From an uncultured Erwinia sp. (GTDB taxonomy: Bacteria; Pseudomonadota; Gammaproteobacteria; Enterobacterales; Enterobacteriaceae), in contig CALYQW010000022.1 of NCBI GenBank assembly GCA_945290265.1, positions 1 to 58,147 on the forward strand: DNA of 58,147 nucleotides, in the 5' to 3' direction. Shown here one piece after another: positions 18,706 through 27,470 of this stretch. The position numbers and the translations under genes were made by a program. The first letter of the stretch is position 1. Each line of letters starts with the position of its first letter. Below the pieces are notes generated by a model that searched no databases, was not told the origin of the DNA, and saw nothing but the letters and a program-made list of their open reading frames with translations.

Positions 18706-19626
18706 ATGAAACTGGACAATACGTTACTGACGGAGATTTTGCAGCAGGTCACTCCGATGTTGGGTAAGGGAAAGGTTGCCGACTATATCCCGGCGTTGGC
18801 TGAGGTTTCCCCGCACCATCTGGGCATTGCGGCCTGTACTCTGGATGACCAGGTGTTTCAGGCGGGGGATACCCAACAGCGGTTTTCAATCCAGTCAATT
18901 TCCAAAGTGCTCTCTCTGACGCTGGCGCTGACGCGATATGAGGACGATGAAATCTGGCGAAGAGTGGGTAAAGATCCTTCAGGACAACCGTTTAACTCGC
19001 TGGTTCAACTGGAGCTGGAACAGGGTAAGCCGCGCAATCCCTTCATTAATGCCGGCGCGCTGGTGGTATGCGATATGCTCGAAAGCCGTCTCAGCGCACC
19101 GCGTCAGCGCATGCTGGAACTGGTGCGCAGTCTGACTGGCCTGAACGACGTGGGCTATGACCGCTATGTTGCCCGTTCGGAGATGGATCATTCGGCGCGC
19201 AACGCCGCGATCGCCTGGCTGATGAAGTCTTTTGGCAACTTTGATAATGATGTGGCGGCGGTGCTGCAAACTTATTTCCACTACTGTTCGCTGACGCTGA
19301 ACTGCGTAGAGCTGGCGCGCTGTTTCCTCTATCTGGCCAATCAGGGGCGGGTACCGGGTCACACTGAATCACTGCTGACGCCGCGACAGGCGCGTCAGAT
19401 TAATGCGCTGATGGTGACCAGCGGTATGTATGACGGTGCCGGAGAATTTGCCTGGCAGGTAGGCATGCCGGCTAAATCCGGAGTAGGGGGCGGTATTATT
19501 GCCATCGTGCCAAACCAGATGAGTATTGCCGTCTGGTCCCCGGAACTGGATTCTTCCGGAAATTCTCTGGCTGGCACTGCCGCTCTGGCACTGCTGGCGG
19601 AGCAAATTGGCGGCTCAATCTTTTAG
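18706..19626 (+). CDS. glsB: Glutaminase (GlsA/GlsB family, YneH-like)
   Basis: 306 residues; hydrolyses glutamine to glutamate and ammonia. It has the serine beta-lactamase-like fold with the SxxK motif in [12 protein letters not shown] (Ser64, Lys67) and the family block [15 protein letters not shown]. Matches E. coli GlsB/YneH (308 residues) along its length. A GAGGTAAGG ribosome binding site precedes the ATG. Transcribed away from sotB. A short GC stem (19654-19671) after the stop may terminate it. Confidence 0.95.
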   Translation: MKLDNTLLTEILQQVTPMLGKGKVADYIPALAEVSPHHLGIAACTLDDQVFQAGDTQQRFSIQSISKVLSLTLALTRYEDDEIWRRVGKDPSGQPFNSLVQLELEQGKPRNPFINAGALVVCDMLESRLSAPRQRMLELVRSLTGLNDVGYDRYVARSEMDHSARNAAIAWLMKSFGNFDNDVAAVLQTYFHYCSLTLNCVELARCFLYLANQGRVPGHTESLLTPRQARQINALMVTSGMYDGAGEFAWQVGMPAKSGVGGGIIAIVPNQMSIAVWSPELDSSGNSLAGTAALALLAEQIGGSIF

Positions 19627-19628
19627 CT

Positions 19629-19851
19629 TTACGCGCGCTGACTGAAAGTGGACCCGACTTCGCTAAGTCGGTTCTGGTACAGATCTCGGGCGATAATCGC
19701 CAGAAAATCGGGTACCGAATAAGATATATTGGCTTTGAGGTGAACATCATTATCAAACAATATACGGATGACCGAGTTCATCCTCGAAGATACTGGTCAT
19801 ACGATTCCCGAATGACACTTTAATATCATTATCTTTATAAAAGATATTCAT
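19629..19851 (-). pseudogene. Small frameshifted ORF remnant
   Basis: From ATG 19851 the frame reads MNIFYKDNDIKVSFGNRM... and stops at 19753 (TGA). Shifting by one base at about 19758 opens a second frame that continues FDNDVHLKANISYS...DFLAIIARDL to a stop at 19629. The joined product would have about 74 residues with normal composition, so a single indel in a small gene is the simplest reading. I do not recognise the family. The 3' end lies tail to tail with glsB. Confidence 0.45.
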
Positions 19852-19891
19852 TGGTGCAGTTAATATGCTGTTTTATTTATCCTTAAAAAGT

Positions 19892-20271
19892 TCAAAATGT
19901 TGAGATCTTTCCTTTTGCCATAAACAGCAATTGATTATTGAAGCTTTCCAGTTCCTGTATATCGCCAGGCCTGTCTGAGATCTCATCGGCCACGACAGAT
20001 AAGATTGGCCCCAATACCTGTTGCACGACGGTCAGCGGTTTTGAGGCGGGGAGCAGCATCGTTAGTTGATTAAAAAGCTTATCCAAACTTTCAGCCATTT
20101 CAGCAACCCGCCGAATAATTTTTTTATCTGGGCAGCGGCCTGTTTAAACGTATGATAACCGACGATCAGGGTTTCATTACTTAACGCCTGAATTGGTTAG
20201 CGGAGGGTATTACTGATTTGGCGAATTATAACTGCCCAGCTTAAATTATTTCTGGCACAGATACAAAAAAG
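19892..20271 (-). pseudogene. Degenerate ORF with a nonsense codon and a frameshift
   Basis: A frame open from 20271 reads ...SWAVIIRQISNTLR, stop (TAA at 20197-20199), PIQALSNETLIVGYHTFKQ... up to a run of seven T on the plus strand (20119-20125). One frame shift there continues RRVAEMAESLDKLFNQLTML... to a stop at 19892. CAA to TAA plus slippage in the homopolymer would restore about 120 residues of helical protein. Family not recognised. It lies directly upstream of the other remnant and may be part of the same lost operon. Confidence 0.4.
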
Positions 20272-20312
20272 TCATACATCTTTTCTGTTTTTGGGAGCGG
20301 GTGGCGCAACGA

Positions 20313-20567
20313 TTAGCCCGGATGGCTGTGCTGTGATTGTGATCCCGGGTGGGTATAACTGTTATCCAATGAACTCAGCAGGCTTAACAGTTGGAGCATT
20401 GACAAAGCCAGACCCTGTTGCCGCGCGTTTCCGCTGTGTCTGCCAGGGCAGCATGCTAACTGCTTCACTATTTCGTTAATGGAGGAAGCATGTTTCTTGC
20501 TATTCCAGCAACAGTGGCTACCTAACGTGAGCCGATATTGATGCGCAGGCAAAGGGAATTTAGGCAT
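20313..20567 (-). CDS. Short hypothetical ORF, uncertain
   Basis: 84 residues from ATG 20567, with GGAGA nine bases upstream. The product (MPKFPLPAHQYRLTLG...) has five cysteines and no recognisable domain. It sits in the decayed stretch between glsB and the oxidoreductase gene, so it may be a remnant or not a gene at all. Confidence 0.25.
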   Translation of the reverse strand: MPKFPLPAHQYRLTLGSHCCWNSKKHASSINEIVKQLACCPGRHSGNARQQGLALSMLQLLSLLSSLDNSYTHPGSQSQHSHPG

Positions 20568-20740
20568 ACAATTATCTCCGATAACGCAGTCAGATAATGG
20601 GTTTTCTATTATCAAAAATAAAGAGAAATCATGCAGGGAGATATAACAAAACGACCGTGGCTTAAAAATTACCCAGTGACGGGATAATTAAGCTACGCTG
20701 CGTTCATCACATCACTGTTGAATAACGATAAGGAAACATC

Positions 20741-21616
20741 ATGACGCACACGCAAGTTAAAGTTGCAATACTGGGCCTTGGTGTCATGGGACATGCTTTC
20801 GCCGCTAATTTGTTGAAAAAAGGCTTTGCAGTATCGGCCTGGAACCGCACGCGGGGGCGTGGCGACGATTTACTGGCTAAAGGGTTGCGATGCTGTGAAG
20901 GGATCTCTGAGGCGGTAGCAGACGCCGATGTGGTGATTTCGATGCTGGCTGACGGCCCAATCACTCTGGAGGTTGTGGAGCAGGTATTACCGGTAATTGA
21001 AAGCGGAGCGATTTTCAGTCAGATGGGTACCATTGGCCTCCAGGCGACCGATGTGTTGATTGATTTATTCAATCTTCAGCGCCCTGATGTCCTGTTTCTG
21101 GATGCGCCGGTATCGGGGACTAAAGCACCCGCTGAACAGGCTCAAATTCTGATTCTGGCAAGCGGTGAACGGCTACGAGCCGCAGCGATTGAACCGGTAT
21201 TTGCGGCAATCAGTAAAGGGGTTAACTGGCTGGGGCCGGCGGGTGCGGGCAGTAAAATGAAGCTGGTGGTCAATAGCTGGCTGGTTTCCATGGTCCAGGG
21301 AATGGCGGAAAGTATGCAGCTGGCAGATAAGCTGGGCTTCACGCCGCAGGATTTCTGGCAGATCCTGGACGGCGGGCCGCTGGCTGCGCCGTATGTTAAA
21401 AACAAGCTGGAGATGATTGATAGCGGCGAGTACCCGCCACAAATGCATCTGGTCTGGGCACTGAAAGATGCCCGCCTGGCATTGGCTGCGGCGGGGCAGC
21501 TGCCGATGCCAGGATTGCGTACGCTGGCAGATGTCTGGCAGCAGGCGGTAGATAAGGGTTATGGTGAACGCGACCTGGCGGTGATTTATCGTTTTCTGTT
21601 GGATCAACCGCGCTAA
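20741..21616 (+). CDS. NAD(P)-binding beta-hydroxyacid dehydrogenase-like oxidoreductase
   Basis: 291 residues. The N-terminal Rossmann motif VAILGLGVMGHAFAANLLKKG (GxGxMG) and DAPVSGTKAPAEQ, the substrate-binding block of the 3-hydroxyisobutyrate dehydrogenase family, are clear. Most family members have a catalytic Lys in GxGxxxKxxxN; here GAGSKMKLVVNSW supplies Lys and Asn. The divergent C-terminal domain also allows assignment to the imine-reductase/glyoxylate-reductase-like branch. The GATAAGG ribosome binding site is good. The gene stands alone, and the substrate is unknown. Confidence 0.8.
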   Translation: MTHTQVKVAILGLGVMGHAFAANLLKKGFAVSAWNRTRGRGDDLLAKGLRCCEGISEAVADADVVISMLADGPITLEVVEQVLPVIESGAIFSQMGTIGLQATDVLIDLFNLQRPDVLFLDAPVSGTKAPAEQAQILILASGERLRAAAIEPVFAAISKGVNWLGPAGAGSKMKLVVNSWLVSMVQGMAESMQLADKLGFTPQDFWQILDGGPLAAPYVKNKLEMIDSGEYPPQMHLVWALKDARLALAAAGQLPMPGLRTLADVWQQAVDKGYGERDLAVIYRFLLDQPR

Positions 21617-22131
21617 CCGTGGGAATTTGCCTGCATTCTGGCAATGTAACGGCGCGGGATATGACATATTACTGACTTTTACCAGGGAAAGAATAATGCC
21701 GGTGAATTTCATCATGTCGTGTTTGCCGGGCTTTAGTATGTCACCGCGGGGAAACAATGATCCTTCGCCATTGAACAACAGTCTTAATCAGGTTTACGGG
21801 GCAGAGCAGGTTATCGCGCGGGGGCATCGGCGGACTGCGGTGGTTGATCTGCGTCCCGTGGGGTTATGGGTCCTCAACCAGGGGCTATGAGGAGCATTAC
21901 ATGGACAGATCGACTGTCAGGCATGCGTGGGCACGCATAATAAGCCGAATTGGCCAGAGTGAATGCAGACCGGCGGCAATGCAGGATAGCTTTTATCGCT
22001 TAGTGACAAGCTTCAAACTTATGCTGAATTTTGATATATTCCAGTTATTACAGCCATTATTTTTCCCTGTATTGACGCTATAAACTTTGTGATTCAGTCG
22101 CCCGTCAACAGTTAACAGGAAGGATCACTTT
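21617..22131. other. 515-base stretch with two doubtful small ORFs
   Basis: Two short plus-strand frames have ribosome binding sites: 21696-21890 (64 residues, AGGGA upstream) and 21901-22083 (60 residues, AGGAG eight bases upstream, 10 bases after the first stop). Neither product resembles a family I know, and the second ends in a hydrophobic segment. The end of the stretch should hold the promoter of the Rrf2 gene. Confidence 0.3.
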
Positions 22132-22581
22132 ATGCTTGATATTCGTTTTCCGACCGCCCTACAGATGGTGTTATGTATTGCCAAAGCTGACGGTGAAGGA
22201 CTGCGTTGCACCAGCAAAATCCTTGCCGATGGGCTGCAGGCTAACCCGAGTTTTGTGCGTAAGATGATGGTGCCATTGACGCGTAATGGCATTATTGTGT
22301 CCACTCTGGGACGGACCGGCACCATTCGCCTGGGACGACCTGCGTCAGATATCACACTACGTGATATTTATGCAGCCGTAACGGAAGATAAACCGTTGAT
22401 GGCCGGGCGTCCGGAAGTTCCTGCCCGTTGTGTGGTTAGCGCCAACGCCTGCTGGTACTTCAAACAACTCTCCTGTGAAGCTGAGCAGGCCACCCTTGCG
22501 GTGTTGGCGAAACGCACGGTTGCTGACGCTTTAAGTGAGATCCTCACGCGTAGTCATTGTGATAGTGAACTCGTCTGTTAA
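22132..22581 (+). CDS. Rrf2-family transcriptional regulator
   Basis: 149 residues with the Rrf2 winged helix: FPTALQMVLCIAKADGEGLRCTSKILADGLQANPSFVRKMM near 5-46, then a beta wing (GRTGTIRLGRPASDITLRDIY). The mid-region cysteines (near ARCVVSANACWYF and LSCEAE) are not spaced as in the iron-sulfur IscR or NsrR types, so it looks more like the YwnA-like branch that senses small electrophiles or redox change. An AGGAAGG ribosome binding site precedes the ATG. Targets are unknown; the neighbouring AraC gene and oxidoreductase are candidates. Confidence 0.85.
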   Translation: MLDIRFPTALQMVLCIAKADGEGLRCTSKILADGLQANPSFVRKMMVPLTRNGIIVSTLGRTGTIRLGRPASDITLRDIYAAVTEDKPLMAGRPEVPARCVVSANACWYFKQLSCEAEQATLAVLAKRTVADALSEILTRSHCDSELVC

Positions 22582-22758
22582 TCATCTAATCATCCTTCTT
22601 AAGCATTAAATGCAACAATAAAACTTGCATTAAAGCAGTGCCTGGCTTAGGGTATTTAAATGCACCTGTGAAAGTTACTTTTTATTGTTAGGACAGTCAG
22701 TGTTATGTTGCCTGCTGGCTGTTTTTATCCTGCACCTTACGTTTTCAGGGGAAAACCG

Positions 22759-23115
22759 ATGAGCCACGATGATTTTTTCAGTGATCTGTTGCGCTGGATA
22801 GATACGCAGATAGAGGGCAAGATAGATTTGGATAGGGTTGCTGCACGCGCAGGTTACTCGAAATGGCACTTACAGCGGATGTTTAAGCAGTATACCGGCT
22901 ATGCGCTGGGTGAGTATATCCGTGAGCGGCGGTTAAAAAAATCGGCAGAGCGTCTGGCTGAAGGTGAGGAGCCTATTCTGCAGGTGGCGATCAGTTTTGG
23001 ATTTGATTCCCAGCAGTCTTTTAATCGTAGTTTTAAGCGTCAGTTTGGTCAGTCGCCGGGGGCATGGAGACGGCAGGGGCCTGAGGCCAGGCAAATCCCA
23101 GGTGGATTCTGCTAA
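22759..23115 (+). CDS. AraC-family regulator of the MarA/SoxS/RamA type
   Basis: 118 residues, a single DNA-binding domain with two helix-turn-helix motifs, as in MarA (127), SoxS (107) and RamA (113). The phrase RAGYSKWHLQRMFKQYTG and the second-motif phrase FGFDSQQSFNRSFKRQFGQSP are diagnostic of this group. Such proteins activate stress and efflux genes without a ligand domain, so control is normally at the level of transcription. Start ATG 22759 has AGGGG upstream; the in-frame extension to 22705 lacks one. It differs enough from all named members that I give no symbol. Confidence 0.85.
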   Translation: MSHDDFFSDLLRWIDTQIEGKIDLDRVAARAGYSKWHLQRMFKQYTGYALGEYIRERRLKKSAERLAEGEEPILQVAISFGFDSQQSFNRSFKRQFGQSPGAWRRQGPEARQIPGGFC

Positions 23116-23209
23116 GCGCGGGGGCTGTCTGGTTTGGTTTTTAAAAACACAAACAATACAGCGCCCAAACAGCACAGCTGTCGTCATTGTTATAGCTGAC
23201 GCGGCCGAC

Positions 23210-23240
23210 AAAAAAACACCGGACGGCAGCCGCCCGGTGT
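23210..23240 (-). terminator. Terminator after the chitinase gene
   Basis: ACACCGG (23216-23222) pairs with CCGGTGT (23234-23240) with an inner CGG/CCG pairing. Seven U residues follow on the minus strand (23216-23210). Confidence 0.85.
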
Positions 23241-23256
23241 CTGATGGTAACTCACT

Positions 23257-24732
23257 TTATACGGCTCTCCACAGCGTGAAGGCCGCATCCGGCGTCCAGC
23301 CCGGATTCGAGGTATGTGCCTGCAGGCAAATATAGGTTTTACCTTTATAAGTCACCTTATCGTTAACACTGTAGGCTTTATTATTTTGCCACTCCTCGAC
23401 ATCACCATTGCCGCCACCTGAACCGCCGGTGGTTTTTACCTTCAGCACTGCACTCAGCGCCGACGTGTTACCGGCAGAATCCGTAGCGCTTACCTGATAC
23501 TGATATTCAGTACCGGCAAACAGCGCGGTGTCGGTCCAGGTTAAGCCATTAACCGTTGGCGCAACCACCTTACCGTCACGATAAACGCTATAATGAGTAA
23601 TCTGATTGCTGCCGGAAGAGGCACTCCATTGTAAGGCAGCCGAAGTTTCAGTCAGCGCGCTGGCGGTCAGTGAGCCGGGAACTGAAGGCTTATCCGCCGG
23701 CGGTGGATTTTCGCCGCTGCTGATGTGGCCGTAACGTTTGATAAATTCCCAGTTATAGGGATTACCATTTTTATCGCTACCATCATCCCAGTTAATTGAC
23801 CAGGTCATTAATCCGCGGATGCCCTGGCCTTCATCTTCCAGGCGTTTTAATGCATTCAGCGTCGCATTGGGATCAACCACATAACCGGTAGCCGCAGCAT
23901 CGATGTTGGACGGTAAACCAATGGCAAATTTATCATGAGGAATACGGAAGTAGCCACGCGTACCGTTAACAATGCTGTCGGTCAGATAATAAAGAAACAA
24001 TTCTTTTTGCGCATCGTTATTTTGGGTAATCCATGCATTTATTTCATCAACCCACACGCCATCCCCACCCTGGTTATAATACTGCGGTGCAATAAAGTCG
24101 TAATAGCCATCGAGATTTTTAATATAAGCTTCATAATGCCCGCCGGTACGTAAGTACGGAAATTCCGGAGCCATAGTGATAATAAAGTTTTTACCTTCCT
24201 TTCGGTAATGATCTTTAACCAGTTTCAATGCGGAAGGAATAACGGTTTGGTTTGCATTTTCAGTAATTGCCGCCTGTTCAAGGTCAATATCCAGGCCGTC
24301 AAAACCATAGGTTTCCACCAGACGAATAATTTCACAGGAAAAGGCTTCTTCCTGACCTGGGCTCAGGCTGATATGGGCATCAGCTCCCCCCAGAGAGATC
24401 AATACCGCCCGACCCTGACTGTTTAATACGCCGATCTGATGGCGAAATTCTTCATCGCTGACATTATAGGGCTTAAAGGTCGGAATACCGCTACCTTTCA
24501 TAAACGCCACGGCAACCACATTATAGTCTTCCGGGATATCGGTCAGCGCCATTTCCCTGAAATGTCCCCGCTGATAGCCAGTGGAACCCTCTGATGGCCA
24601 GTTGTGCCAGAATCCCATAACCAATTTTTTGCCGCTCAGATCGGGCATTGCCGAAGCGGCATCATTAACCGCACTTTTCAGTGAAGTCACTATATTATTT
24701 TTTAACGTAACAGCTTTACTTTCAACATTCAT
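23257..24732 (-). CDS. GH18 chitinase with FnIII and CBM5/12 domains (ChiC-like)
   Basis: 491 residues. The GH18 catalytic domain spans about 34-345, with the SLGG motif (113-116) and FDGLDIDLE ending in catalytic Glu152. A fibronectin type III domain follows (about 353-437, starting PSVPGSLTASALTETSAALQW), then a Gly-rich linker and a chitin-binding CBM5/12 module (EWQNNKAYSVNDKVTYKGKTYICLQAHTSNPGW). The same domain order is found in Serratia ChiC. There is no signal peptide, as in ChiC, which leaves the cell by a holin/endopeptidase-type system; no such genes are in the window. Degrades chitin of fungi or insects. Confidence 0.92.
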   Translation of the reverse strand: MNVESKAVTLKNNIVTSLKSAVNDAASAMPDLSGKKLVMGFWHNWPSEGSTGYQRGHFREMALTDIPEDYNVVAVAFMKGSGIPTFKPYNVSDEEFRHQIGVLNSQGRAVLISLGGADAHISLSPGQEEAFSCEIIRLVETYGFDGLDIDLEQAAITENANQTVIPSALKLVKDHYRKEGKNFIITMAPEFPYLRTGGHYEAYIKNLDGYYDFIAPQYYNQGGDGVWVDEINAWITQNNDAQKELFLYYLTDSIVNGTRGYFRIPHDKFAIGLPSNIDAAATGYVVDPNATLNALKRLEDEGQGIRGLMTWSINWDDGSDKNGNPYNWEFIKRYGHISSGENPPPADKPSVPGSLTASALTETSAALQWSASSGSNQITHYSVYRDGKVVAPTVNGLTWTDTALFAGTEYQYQVSATDSAGNTSALSAVLKVKTTGGSGGGNGDVEEWQNNKAYSVNDKVTYKGKTYICLQAHTSNPGWTPDAAFTLWRAV

Positions 24733-25162
24733 CGTTATTCCTCTTTATTCAGTCGTAATTGATAGCGATACGGTTAATTTTATTTATTCTTCACCCAGAG
24801 ATAATGGCAGGCAACAGCCGCCAATAAGGGTGAATTAACTCAATATAATTCAAAGACGGAAGTATAATAAAATCAGCAGTTATCTCACCCCCATGATACG
24901 AATTTTATTAATTGAATTTAATCATGATGCAGGTTGATTAAGCTTGCAAGAAATAAGCGTTGTTTGACATAGAGATATAATCACCTGAACTTAAAAAAGA
25001 ATTAAATATCATGATTTATAAAAATTGAATTCTAATTAACAAAGGAGGGTGATTAATGATGGGGGTTATATCGACAGCAAAGAGTTATTTGCAGTATAAA
25101 CAAAACGCTAATCTGTTGCTGCCGGTTATATTAGCGCCGACAACAACAGTTATCGGGGGGGC
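24733..25162. other. 430-base AT-rich gap between benD and the chitinase gene
   Basis: No ORF worth calling. It must hold the chitinase promoter on the minus strand and the end of the ben operon. I saw no convincing terminator after benD and no clear operator. Confidence 0.5.
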
Positions 25163-25948
25163 TTAACCCAAATCGCCGCCGGCGACCGGTAATACGGTTG
25201 CGGTAATATAGCTGGCCTCATCGCTGGCCAGAAACAGGATCGCCGCAGCCTGTTCATCCAGGGTACCGTAACGGTGCATCAGGCTGGTGGCGCAGGTTTG
25301 ATCGATAACGCCCTGATACCACGCCTGTTCCTGAGCAGAAGGTATCGCGCTGTTGCGTGGTACCAGGCGCGGTGGCGCTTCGGTGCCACCCGGTGCGGTA
25401 GCATTTACCCGGATACCATAAGGCGCATATTCAAATGCCAGTGACTGGGTCATGGCATTGATCCCGCCTTTCGCCGCCGAATAGGGCAGCCGATGGATGC
25501 CCCGGGTTGCCACTGAGGACACATTGACTATCGCGCCTCCCTGCTGAGCGATCATCGTCGGTAATACCGCCCGACAGCCCCATAAGCCGGGGTACAGTGA
25601 GCGCCGCATCTCAGCTTCAATTTCGTCCGGCTGATAGTGGGCATAGGGTTTGGCCCAGATGGTACCGCCGACGTTATTCACCAGAATATCAATACGTCCG
25701 GCCTGCTGCACAATCTCACTGAATGCCGCTTCTACCGCAGTCCACTGCTCCATATCCACATTCAGCGCTAGCGTCTGCCGTTCGGCGCTGGATAATCGCT
25801 GGGCTACCTTTGGCAGATGCGGTGACCGATCGAGCAGAAACAGCCGGGCACCTTCAGCAAAAGCACGCTCTGCCACCCGCAGTCCGATACCCTGAGCGGC
25901 ACCGCTGATCACCATCACTTTATTGTTAAAACGCAGCTGAGTACTCAT
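25163..25948 (-). CDS. benD: Benzoate diol dehydrogenase BenD
   Basis: 261-residue short-chain dehydrogenase. Oxidises the cis-dihydrodiol of benzoate (1,6-dihydroxycyclohexa-2,4-diene-1-carboxylate) to catechol with loss of CO2, using NAD+. The Rossmann motif is GAAQGIGLRVAERA near 16-29, NNVGG near 91, and the catalytic YSAAK is in LPYSAAKGG. Last gene of the pca-cat-ben unit; its ATG shares one base with the benC stop (TGATG), so it is translationally coupled. Confidence 0.93.
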   Translation of the reverse strand: MSTQLRFNNKVMVISGAAQGIGLRVAERAFAEGARLFLLDRSPHLPKVAQRLSSAERQTLALNVDMEQWTAVEAAFSEIVQQAGRIDILVNNVGGTIWAKPYAHYQPDEIEAEMRRSLYPGLWGCRAVLPTMIAQQGGAIVNVSSVATRGIHRLPYSAAKGGINAMTQSLAFEYAPYGIRVNATAPGGTEAPPRLVPRNSAIPSAQEQAWYQGVIDQTCATSLMHRYGTLDEQAAAILFLASDEASYITATVLPVAGGDLG

Positions 25949-26973
25949 CAGGCAGACTCCTTAAGCGTTTGCGGGGTAAATTTTTCATACCAGAAATTGC
26001 CGGGGGCAATCTGGTTATCGCGCAGCCAGCTGCTGACGGCATCAACCATTGGCGGTGGCCCGCAGAGATAAATATCCACCTCGCCATCGTATAAATGGCT
26101 GGCATCAATATGGTCGGTAACGTGGCCGGTGAGCGCTTCGCAGGTATCAGGATCGGACACGCACAGCTGATAACTGAAGTGTGGCAGCTGTTGACAGAAC
26201 CGGTCGAGAACATCGGTTTTCACCCGATCAGCATCGCGCGATACGCCATAGATCAGGTGAACCGGCTGCTGACAGTCACTGTGCTGCAGGCTGTGCAGCA
26301 TCGACAGCAGCGGGGCCAGGCCGGTGCCGCCTGCCAGCATTAACAGCGGCCGCTCGGCCGGGCGCAGATAAAAGCTGCCCTGTGGCCCGGTCAGCGTCAT
26401 CAGCGCGCCCGGCTGTGCATCGCTGGTCAGCCAGTGGCTCATACGGCCATCCTGCACGTTGCGGATCAGAAACGACAGCTGCCGTTCACCGGGCAGCGAG
26501 CTGAAGGAGTAAGCGCGGGTTACGCTGCCATCCGGGGTACTGAGATTTACATACTGACCGCTGAGAAAGGTCAGCGGCAGATCGCCTGCCATTTCCAGCA
26601 CCAGTTCCAGCGCGCTTTCTGACAGGACATTAACGGCCACAACCTCAGCCTGGCAGCGTTGTTGGCTGGTTTTACATAAGGAGGAAGTCATTGGAACCTG
26701 AATTACGCAGTCCGACTGTGGCACCATCTGACAGGTCAGCACCAGCTGCTGCTCACGCTCTTCATCGGACAGCGCCCCTTCCAGATAGTCGTCACCAAGT
26801 TCAAAGGCCCCGGATTCGCAGCGACATTTACAGGTGCCACAGACGCCATCCGAGCAGTCCATCGGCAGATTGATTTGCTGACGATAAGCAGCATCCAGCA
26901 CCTTTTCATTTTCGTTACACTGAATAAAGCGGCTGACGCCATCTTCAAAGTTAAGTGCAATCGTATAGCTCAT
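25948..26973 (-). CDS. benC: Benzoate 1,2-dioxygenase reductase BenC
   Basis: 341 residues. The N-terminal plant-type [2Fe-2S] ferredoxin domain has CSDGVCGTCKCRCESG plus a distal LTCQM (four cysteine ligands). An FAD-binding domain (RAYSFSSLPG) and an NAD-binding domain (MLAGGTGLAPLLSML) follow, and YLCGPPPMVDAV marks the C-terminal part. Passes electrons from NADH to the BenAB oxygenase. Eight bases separate it from benB. Confidence 0.95.
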   Translation of the reverse strand: MSYTIALNFEDGVSRFIQCNENEKVLDAAYRQQINLPMDCSDGVCGTCKCRCESGAFELGDDYLEGALSDEEREQQLVLTCQMVPQSDCVIQVPMTSSLCKTSQQRCQAEVVAVNVLSESALELVLEMAGDLPLTFLSGQYVNLSTPDGSVTRAYSFSSLPGERQLSFLIRNVQDGRMSHWLTSDAQPGALMTLTGPQGSFYLRPAERPLLMLAGGTGLAPLLSMLHSLQHSDCQQPVHLIYGVSRDADRVKTDVLDRFCQQLPHFSYQLCVSDPDTCEALTGHVTDHIDASHLYDGEVDIYLCGPPPMVDAVSSWLRDNQIAPGNFWYEKFTPQTLKESA

Positions 26974-26981
26974 ACCGCCTC

Positions 26982-27470
26982 CTAAATATGATAAATATCA
27001 ATAACCTGATTGATATAATCGTTATTGAGCTGAATTTTTTTGCGGCGGATCTGCCAGCGGTCGTCGGTTTTTACCAGTTCACAGCAGGTATGGCCAAAAT
27101 AGTGGTCGCTGGCCTGATAGCGGTGGCTGAAGGTACACCAGTTGTAACGCACCTCGCAGCTATCCTCCGTGGCATTGTTCAGCTCGATATTGCTCAGCAT
27201 ATGGGTGGTGCGGGGTTCCGGGGTGCTGGCGGCCGAGCGTTCGGTCTTGATGCGGTAAACCCGATCTTCCAGGCCGTCACGGGCCGGGTAATAAATCAGT
27301 GACAGCTCAGTATGGGGATCGCTGGTCAGGCAGTCATCATCCCCCCAGGCGGGCATCCAGTATTCCACTTTAGGGTGATAGCACGCCAGCCACTCATCCC
27401 AACAGCGATCATCCAGCAGGCGGGCTTCCAGGTACAGGAACTGGGTGATTTCTGCGCTCAGTTCACTCAT
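26982..27470 (-). CDS. benB: Benzoate 1,2-dioxygenase small subunit BenB
   Basis: 162 residues, beta subunit of ring-hydroxylating oxygenases with the NTF2-like fold. Recognisable by FLYLEARLLDDRCWDEWLAC near 11-30 and by RIKTERSAASTPEPRTTHMLSNI (shortened here in reading: the run RTTHMLSN is typical). It scaffolds the alpha3beta3 oxygenase. The ATG overlaps the benA stop by four bases (ATGA). Confidence 0.94.
   Translation of the reverse strand: MSELSAEITQFLYLEARLLDDRCWDEWLACYHPKVEYWMPAWGDDDCLTSDPHTELSLIYYPARDGLEDRVYRIKTERSAASTPEPRTTHMLSNIELNNATEDSCEVRYNWCTFSHRYQASDHYFGHTCCELVKTDDRWQIRRKKIQLNNDYINQVIDIYHI

Noticed and set aside
21173-21778. 201-codon minus-strand frame over the dehydrogenase-like gene
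   Set aside because: Shadow of a well supported plus-strand gene with a Rossmann motif.
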